Shown: in pieces, positions 7,336 through 10,982 of the stretch
Layout of the letters: every line of letters begins with the position of its first letter
Position numbering within the stretch: position 1 is the first letter of the stretch
DNA from: CAZFJG01 sp964410915
GTDB lineage: Bacteria; Synergistota; Synergistia; Synergistales; JAFGMB01
DNA: 10,982 bases
NCBI GenBank assembly: GCA_964410915.1
Contig: CAYPIU010000050.1
Coordinates: 1-10,982, forward strand
Direction: 5' to 3'
Position numbers and translations under genes: made by a program
The notes under the pieces: model-generated
Seen by the model: only the letters and a program-made list of their open reading frames with translations
Told to the model about the DNA's origin: nothing
The model's database searches: none

Positions 7336-7594
7336 CTTGGTCTGTTCCCTTTTTTTCAAGTTCCAGATCCAGTATTTCTCTGATACCGTCAGGTTTGACC
7401 TGATGAAAGGTTTTGCCATTGATTATTATATTTGGTCCCAGAGAGCACGCTCCTTCGCATAGGCTCCCTTTCAGGGTTATATTTCCTTCCAGGTTATGCT
7501 CCTTAATGTAAATTTCCACTTTATGAAGATTAATATCATTTCCCCTGGCGAAACAGGAACTTCCCATACATATTACAATTGTGTTGTTATCCAT
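7328..7594 (-). CDS. Thioredoxin-like [2Fe-2S] ferredoxin (NuoE/HydC-like)
   Basis: Small electron-transfer protein of 88 residues with the thioredoxin-like [2Fe-2S] ligand pattern C9-x4-C14 and C46-x3-C50 (CMGSSC and CEGAC), as in the C-terminal half of NuoE and small hydrogenase subunits. It lacks the N-terminal helical domain of full NuoE. The frame is open to 7690, but the upstream residues are a hydrophobic artefact of the promoter region; ATG at 7594 follows AGGGTGG about 7 nt upstream. Its last 8 bp overlap the start of the hydrogenase fusion gene. It is the first gene of the operon and probably passes electrons to or from the ferredoxin-type clusters of the next protein. The family is confident; the direction of electron flow is inferred. 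Confidence 0.9.
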   Translation of the reverse strand: MDNNTIVICMGSSCFARGNDINLHKVEIYIKEHNLEGNITLKGSLCEGACSLGPNIIINGKTFHQVKPDGIREILDLELEKKGTDQDV

Positions 7595-7667
7595 TAGAAT
7601 GCCACCCTGAAATAAAAATTGTAGTAAACTTATAGCTAAAATCAGAAATCGATGTTCTATTATTAAG

Positions 7668-7697
7668 AGTATAATGTATCCAGAATACAAAAGTCAA
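7668..7697 (-). promoter_or_regulatory. Sigma70-type promoter of the hydrogenase/phosphatase operon
   Basis: Minus strand: TTGACT (7697-7692) and TATACT (7673-7668), each 5/6 to consensus, with an 18-nt spacer. The predicted transcription start near 7661 gives a leader of about 67 nt before the ATG at 7594. This is the best promoter match in the intergenic region. Confidence 0.6.
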
Positions 7698-7712
7698 GTG
7701 AAAATATTCACT
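7697..7712. promoter_or_regulatory. Crp/Fnr-family-like operator dyad
   Basis: AGTGAA-AATA-TTCACT: 6-bp perfect arms, containing GTGA-N6-TCAC, the core arrangement of Crp-type sites. It abuts the -35 of the operon promoter and is centred about 43 bp upstream of the predicted start, close to the -41.5 of class II activation. A weaker promoter could run the other way (TTCACT, 16 nt, TATTAG). The regulator's identity is unknown. Confidence 0.4.
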
Positions 7713-7754
7713 GTAAAATAGTAACAGATATTAGAATGTGTAGGGGAAGAGATT

Positions 7755-7844
7755 ATGCGGGTTCATGAAATGCATGTACCATTTGAGAAAATAGATCAAC
7801 TGAATAATTCTTGTAGTTCAAATACATGTCAAGGGATTACTTGA
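7755..7844 (+). CDS. Possible 29-residue peptide
   Basis: ATG at 7755 is preceded by AGGGGA with 8 nt spacing and opens a 29-codon frame ending in TGA. The peptide reads MRVHEMHVPFEKIDQ, then LNNSCSSNTCQGIT, with two cysteines (20 and 25) near the C-terminus. It is divergent from the hydrogenase operon and downstream of the Crp-like dyad. I recognise no family. The only evidence is the ribosome-binding site and position; a frame this short could be chance. It also lies antisense to any transcript running from the riboswitch into the operon. Confidence 0.22.
   Translation: MRVHEMHVPFEKIDQLNNSCSSNTCQGIT
7804..7832 (-). promoter_or_regulatory. Second candidate promoter upstream of the hydrogenase operon
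   Basis: Minus strand: perfect TTGACA (7832-7827), a 17-nt spacer and AATTAT (7809-7804, 4/6). It lies between the riboswitch and the main promoter. The -35 and spacing are good but the -10 is weak, so it may be an accidental match in AT-rich DNA. Confidence 0.3.
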
Positions 7845-7882
7845 TAAAACTGGGGTTGGACAATATATAAAAACATAAAAAA

Positions 7883-8035
7883 ACCTTTAAAGGTAGCCCG
7901 GCTGACTTCACTGTCGATCTGTATTATTCTTAAAACAGTCCTACTCATGTAAAACTACTTTATAATACAGATCCGTTTCAGTCCCGAAACTTTGCGTCAC
8001 CGCCTTTCGGCGATTTTGCTTTTTACTTTAAAGGT
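7883..8035 (-). ncRNA. GEMM-I cyclic-dinucleotide riboswitch aptamer, GEMM-Ib (cGAMP) type predicted
   Basis: Read on the minus strand, the element has the parts of the GEMM-I aptamer in order. P1 5' strand ACCTTTAAAG (8035-8026) pairs perfectly with CTTTAAAGGT (7892-7883). GCAAA follows (8019-8015), then a hairpin CGCC-GAAA-GGCG (8012-8001) with the docking GNRA tetraloop, then the invariant GACGCAAAG (7998-7990), then CGGGACT (7986-7980). A third arm is closed by a perfect 12-bp stem (7973-7962 with 7927-7916), and the 3' core is AGTCAGCCGGGCTACC (7907-7892). Aligned to V. cholerae Vc2, the base before G21 (position 20, here 8020) is A rather than G. That exchange marks the 3',3'-cGAMP-sensing GEMM-Ib group. 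Downstream on the same strand lies the hydrogenase operon, 289 nt away. The fold is strongly supported; ligand and target are inferred. Confidence 0.82.
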
Positions 8036-8054
8036 CTTGTTCTATCTATAAACA

Positions 8055-8082
8055 ATTATACAACTAACTCGCTAAAAAGCAA
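8055..8082 (-). promoter_or_regulatory. Promoter for the riboswitch transcript
   Basis: Minus strand: perfect TATAAT (8060-8055), with TTGCTT (8082-8077, 3/6) 16 nt upstream. The expected start near 8048 is only about 13 nt before the P1 stem of the aptamer at 8035, the position expected for a riboswitch promoter. The -10 and placement are convincing; the -35 is weak. Confidence 0.55.
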
Positions 8083-8169
8083 AAGTAGACAAATCTGAAT
8101 GCACCATTATAAATTGATATTTAGCTCTTTATTCTTTAAAACCTTTGATTATCGACAATAATCTTCTCT

Positions 8170-8188
8170 TTATGATATAGCATCATAA
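8170..8188. promoter_or_regulatory. Operator-like inverted repeat upstream of the UPF0371 gene
   Basis: Perfect 7-bp arms TTATGAT and ATCATAA around a 5-bp centre. It lies about 185 bp before the UPF0371 start, overlapping possible -10 sequences. No regulator family is recognised, and chance is plausible in such AT-rich sequence. Confidence 0.22.
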
Positions 8189-8247
8189 GGCTTATTCTCA
8201 AGAAGGATTGGGCGTTTTTGACCTGGCTTTGATATTAAATACTGTAC

Positions 8248-8261
8248 TGATATTAATATCA
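8248..8261. promoter_or_regulatory. 14-bp perfect palindrome with a nearby direct repeat
   Basis: TGATATTAATATCA is a perfect palindrome. Its first nine bases (TGATATTAA) also occur as a direct repeat at 8230-8238, 18 bp upstream. Such spacing could suit a dimeric regulator bound on one DNA face, about 110-140 bp before the UPF0371 start. The spacing between half sites does not match Fnr (N4). Confidence 0.2.
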
Positions 8262-8370
8262 CTTGTGATTGTGCAGAATTTGTTTCTTGATGATAAACTG
8301 TTTCAGTCATTTTTATCGTTATGTATAACCAGGATACTGATCCTTACCATATTTCACGCGGGGGTAGAAA

Positions 8371-9891
8371 ATGAAGTTCAGCAAGGGTTTTGACAACGAA
8401 AAGTATCTTTCACAACAGACCAATGCTATTTACGAGCGTGTAAAGGAACATGATAATAAACTTTACATAGAGTTCGGTGGCAAACTTGTCTATGATTCTC
8501 ATGCCGCCAGGGTTCTCCCCGGCTATGATCCAGGTGTCAAAATGAGGCTGCTTCAGGAATTCCAGGACAAAATTGAAGTTATTATATGTGTATATGCAGG
8601 AGACATAGAGAGAAGAAAGATTCGATCCGATTTTGGAATAACCTATGATGCAGAAGTTCTAAAGCTTATAGATCAACTGAACCAGCGTAATATAAAGCTG
8701 GCAGGAGTTGTGATCACAAGGTTCGACGGACAGCCCTCCTCGGTGCAATTCAGAAATCGTCTTAGAAGAAGAGGGATCAGGGTCTATACTCACAAGGCAA
8801 CGGCTGGTTATCCTACAGATGTAGATACCATAGTCAGCGGCAAAGGATACGGGGCAAATTCTTATATCGAGACGCAAAGCCCAATAGTTGCAGTTACCGG
8901 TCCTGGACCCGGGAGCGGAAAACTTGGTACCTGTCTTTCTCAGCTTTATCATGACCATAAAAAAGGACAAAGGTCCGGTTACGCCAAATTTGAGACATTC
9001 CCGGTATGGAACCTCCCTTTAAAGCATCCCGTAAACGTAGCATACGAAGCTGCTACTGCAGATCTGGGAGATGTCAATCTAATAGATCATTTCCATCTTG
9101 AAGCATATAATGAGAGATCAATAAACTATAACCGTGACATTGAGGCTTTTCCTCTTCTTGGAAGGATCCTTGAGAGGATCACAAATAATCCAATGTCCTA
9201 CAGATCTCCCACCGACATGGGTGTCAATAGTGTGGGATTCGGGATAGTTAACGATGAGGTCGTTCAGGAAGCAGCAAAAGAGGAAATAATACGTCGATAT
9301 TTCAACCACTCCTGTGAATATGCTCTTGGTCGTGGAGAAAAGCATTCTATTGAAAAGATCGAGCTCCTTATGGATGAGCTTGGTGTAAAACCAGAGGACA
9401 GATCTGTTGTCTCAGCGGCAAGGGAAGCGGCAAAACATGCTGAGAAAAAGGGTAAGGGTGTTGACGGGACCTTTTGTGGCGCAGCTTTGGAACTCAGGGA
9501 TGGTAGGCTTGTAACGGGTAAGAATTTTCCTCTTCTGCATTCAAGTTCAAGCCTTATCCTGAATGCAGCAAAAACCCTGGCGGAAATACCCGACAGTATT
9601 GACCTGTTGCCATCCAATGTCATCCAGTCTCTGGAACATGTCAAAAAGGATGTTCTCCAGCAGGAAAAGATCGGGCTTGACCTTGAGGAAACTCTTATTT
9701 CCCTTAGTATTAGTGCCGCTGGCAATCCGGCAGCATCAGCAGCAGTAGAAAAGCTCAAGTATCTAAGGCATTGTGAAGTTCACCTTTCACATATGCCAAC
9801 TCCTGGTGATGAGGCAGGTTTCAGGAAAATAGGGGTAAATGTTACAAGTGATCCTCTTTTTGCATCAAAATGCCTGTTTGATGATGAATAA
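8371..9891 (+). CDS. UPF0371/DUF1846 family protein, function unknown
   Basis: The 506-residue length matches this family of about 500 residues. Recognisable family blocks: IEFGGKLVYDSHAARVLPGY (about 33-52), SDFGITYD in the first third, VTGPGPGSGK (175-184), YAKFETFPVWNLPLKHPVN (204-222), YEAATADLGDVN (225-236), NYNRDIEAFPLL and SPTDMGVNSVGFGI. The GPGPGSGK stretch resembles a nucleotide-binding loop, but I would not infer a reaction from it. No signal peptide or membrane helix is visible, so it is probably cytoplasmic. ATG at 8371 has GGGGG (8360-8364) 6 nt upstream. It is monocistronic on its strand, closed by the hairpin at 9912-9948. The family is best known from Firmicutes and Actinobacteria; its presence here in an outer-membrane organism may reflect transfer, though I see no base-composition break. 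Confidence 0.92.
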   Translation: MKFSKGFDNEKYLSQQTNAIYERVKEHDNKLYIEFGGKLVYDSHAARVLPGYDPGVKMRLLQEFQDKIEVIICVYAGDIERRKIRSDFGITYDAEVLKLIDQLNQRNIKLAGVVITRFDGQPSSVQFRNRLRRRGIRVYTHKATAGYPTDVDTIVSGKGYGANSYIETQSPIVAVTGPGPGSGKLGTCLSQLYHDHKKGQRSGYAKFETFPVWNLPLKHPVNVAYEAATADLGDVNLIDHFHLEAYNERSINYNRDIEAFPLLGRILERITNNPMSYRSPTDMGVNSVGFGIVNDEVVQEAAKEEIIRRYFNHSCEYALGRGEKHSIEKIELLMDELGVKPEDRSVVSAAREAAKHAEKKGKGVDGTFCGAALELRDGRLVTGKNFPLLHSSSSLILNAAKTLAEIPDSIDLLPSNVIQSLEHVKKDVLQQEKIGLDLEETLISLSISAAGNPAASAAVEKLKYLRHCEVHLSHMPTPGDEAGFRKIGVNVTSDPLFASKCLFDDE

Positions 9892-9911
9892 TCACTTTTT
9901 ACAATTACATG

Positions 9912-9948
9912 AAAAGAGCCTGACTTCACAGTGAAGTCAGGCTCTTTT
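9912..9948 (+). terminator. Intrinsic terminator after the UPF0371 gene
   Basis: An 18-bp perfect inverted repeat (9912-9929 with 9931-9948, one central base) has a G/C-containing core AGAGCCTGACTTCAC and is bordered by AAAA and TTTT. It begins 20 nt after the stop codon. The A-tract on one side and T-tract on the other would allow it to work in both directions, but no minus-strand gene ends nearby. Confidence 0.88.
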
Positions 9949-10011
9949 CATAATCTGAGGTCGTTGTTCTGTTAAAATAACGGAATATTAAGGCAAGATC
10001 CTGAAAGGATT

Positions 10012-10017
10012 TATAAT
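10012..10017 (+). promoter_or_regulatory. Probable -10 element for the dehydrogenase gene
   Basis: A perfect TATAAT lies 23 nt before the TTG at 10041, downstream of the terminator. The best -35 (TTAAGG, 18 nt upstream) is only 3/6. It implies a short leader that includes the GGGGGAG ribosome-binding site. Confidence 0.42.
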
Positions 10018-10040
10018 TTCAAAAGGATGGGGGAGTTTTT

Positions 10041-10982
10041 TTGAAGCTTTCTGATATAACCAGAGTCTGTGTTCTCGGTGCCGGCACAATGGGTTCTTCT
10101 ATTGCTTTGAGCTTTGCCAGTCATGGATTTAATGTCGATATGTTTGATATATCGCAGGAAAGACTACAGAAAGGATTTCATTCCGTTGAAGCCTCAATGG
10201 GGATTCTTCTTGAGAATGATCTTCTCCAAAAAGAAGAATTACAGGATATATCAGGGAGGATAAAAGGTTGTATATCACTCCAGCAAGCATCAGCTTCCCG
10301 ATTCGTAATAGAGTGTGCTCCCGAAAAGCTGGAACTTAAACAGGATATATTTCAGGATCTTGAAAAGCATTTTCCTGAAGATGTTATATTTGCTACTAAT
10401 ACATCAGGTTTAAGCCCCTCGGCCATAGCTTCCAAGCTGGTACATAAGGATCGATTCACGGCTTCCAATTTCTGGAACCCAGCACATCTTCTCCCTCTTG
10501 TGGAAATAATGCCTGGAGAGTGTACCTCACCGGAGACCCTAAGGATAGTAAAAGAACTTATGGAGAAGATAGGGAAAAAACCTGTAGTTCTGAAAAAGGA
10601 GACACCCGGATTCATAGGAAACCGTCTTCAGTTTGCCCTTCTCAGAGAAGCTCTTCACATTGTTGATTCAGGTATAGCCAGCAAAGAAGACGTAGATAAA
10701 GCTGTAAAATATGGTATCGGCAGAAGGCTTGGCGATACAGGTCCACTGGAAACTGCAGATCTTGGGGGAACTCATGTTTATGCGGCAATTTGTGAGACAC
10801 TTTTCAAGTCCCTCAGCAATTCCGGAACGGTTTCAGCTATCCTGAAAGATCCAGCTGAAAATGGTGATCTTGGTTACACAACCGGAAGGGGTATATATGA
10901 ATGGACCGATGAAGGGCTTGCTGAAATTCAGCACAAAAGGCAGCAGACACTCATAGACTGGCTGCGAAGGGATAGAGAGGAA
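10041..10982 (+). CDS. 3-hydroxyacyl-CoA dehydrogenase-family NAD-dependent enzyme (end outside the window)
   Basis: 314 codons are visible with no stop at the window edge. Start is TTG at 10041 with GGGGG (10029-10033) 7 nt upstream; the next ATG falls inside the nucleotide-binding motif, so the TTG is needed. A Rossmann motif GAGTMG is at residues 13-18 near the N-terminus, and the C-terminal helical domain begins near ETPGFIGNRLQ. Compared with human HADH, Ser122 (TNTSGL), Glu155 (LVEI) and Asn194 (GNR) match Ser137, Glu170 and Asn208, but the catalytic His158 position is Asn143 (SNFWNP where HFFNP or HFWNP is usual). The FWNPAHLLPLVE and LREA/DLGG features point to a stand-alone subgroup rather than FadB or butyryl-pathway Hbd. 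With the histidine missing, the usual 3-hydroxyacyl-CoA oxidation may be altered or lost; the substrate is unknown. No beta-oxidation partners are visible. Confidence 0.85.
   Translation, partial: MKLSDITRVCVLGAGTMGSSIALSFASHGFNVDMFDISQERLQKGFHSVEASMGILLENDLLQKEELQDISGRIKGCISLQQASASRFVIECAPEKLELKQDIFQDLEKHFPEDVIFATNTSGLSPSAIASKLVHKDRFTASNFWNPAHLLPLVEIMPGECTSPETLRIVKELMEKIGKKPVVLKKETPGFIGNRLQFALLREALHIVDSGIASKEDVDKAVKYGIGRRLGDTGPLETADLGGTHVYAAICETLFKSLSNSGTVSAILKDPAENGDLGYTTGRGIYEWTDEGLAEIQHKRQQTLIDWLRRDREE

Larger units (their letters stand above)
8083..8370 (+). other. AT-rich upstream region of the UPF0371 gene, no convincing gene
   Basis: I see no supported gene here. A 61-codon frame opening with TTG at 8208 is hydrophobic, but it overlaps the start of the next gene and its AAGGA abuts the TTG with no spacing. 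Plus-strand promoter candidates are TTGATA (8114-8119), 17 nt, TAAAAC (8137-8142), and weaker matches further on; none is decisive. The region contains two dyads, listed separately. Confidence 0.4.

Noticed and set aside
7336..7419. 28-residue N-terminal extension of the hydrogenase fusion
   Set aside because: It would overlap the preceding gene by 92 bp; the ATG at 7335 gives an 8-bp overlap and starts just before the ferredoxin domain.
7595..7690. N-terminal extension of the [2Fe-2S] protein
   Set aside because: The extension would cover the -10 element and leader, and the ATG at 7594 has a proper ribosome-binding site.
8248..8261. Fnr site
   Set aside because: The half sites TGAT/ATCA are separated by 6 rather than the 4 bp of the Fnr consensus.
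8208..8393. 61-codon hydrophobic frame on the plus strand
   Set aside because: TTG start with the AAGGA directly abutting it, overlap with the well-supported UPF0371 start, and no family resemblance; AT-rich DNA often gives hydrophobic frames.
9918..9942. 13-base match between the terminator (ACAGTGAAGTCAG) and the riboswitch core
   Set aside because: About one such match is expected by chance in a window this size on both strands; there is no sign of a shared element.
10352..10615. Minus-strand 87-codon frame
   Set aside because: It is a shadow inside the 3-hydroxyacyl-CoA dehydrogenase-family gene.

Overview
The window looks like part of the chromosome of an anaerobic or fermentative Gram-negative-type bacterium, probably from a poorly cultured lineage. 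A TonB/ExbB/ExbD system implies an outer membrane, and an [FeFe]-hydrogenase-family protein implies H2 metabolism or H2 sensing. No rRNA, tRNA, transposon or CRISPR array is visible, and I cannot assign a phylum from sequence alone. Start-codon use is relaxed (several TTG and GTG starts), and five genes share a GGGGG ribosome-binding sequence.

Layout, left to right. (1) Positions 1-1830, minus strand: exbB-exbD-tonB, tightly overlapping; tonB runs off the left edge inside its C-terminal domain. (2) 1947-2300, plus: a small two-helix membrane protein of unknown function, converging on (3) 2285-4186, minus: a short threonine/serine dehydratase followed by a LysO-type amino-acid exporter encoded as two separate ORFs. 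(4) 4415-7594, minus: a three-gene redox-signalling operon made of a thioredoxin-like [2Fe-2S] protein, a ferredoxin/[FeFe]-hydrogenase/FeS/PAS fusion with an altered active-site pocket, and a SpoIIE-type PP2C phosphatase, with 8-bp and 4-bp overlaps between the genes. (5) 7595-8370: a 776-bp AT-rich intergenic region rich in signals. (6) 8371-9891, plus: a UPF0371/DUF1846 protein closed by a perfect hairpin terminator. (7) 10041 to the right edge, plus: a 3-hydroxyacyl-CoA dehydrogenase-family protein whose expected catalytic histidine is asparagine.

The most interesting part is (5) together with (4). The intergenic region carries, on the minus strand, what reads as a complete GEMM-I (cyclic dinucleotide) riboswitch aptamer with its own promoter. 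At the position equivalent to Vc2 G20 it has an A, the hallmark of the GEMM-Ib subtype that senses 3',3'-cyclic GMP-AMP. Downstream on the same strand are a good sigma70-type promoter and an adjoining GTGA-N6-TCAC (Crp/Fnr-like) dyad directly in front of the operon. My inference is that a cyclic dinucleotide signal and a Crp/Fnr-type regulator converge on an operon that itself looks like an H2/redox sensor with a protein-phosphatase output. Whether the riboswitch transcript really reads into the operon cannot be decided from sequence alone.
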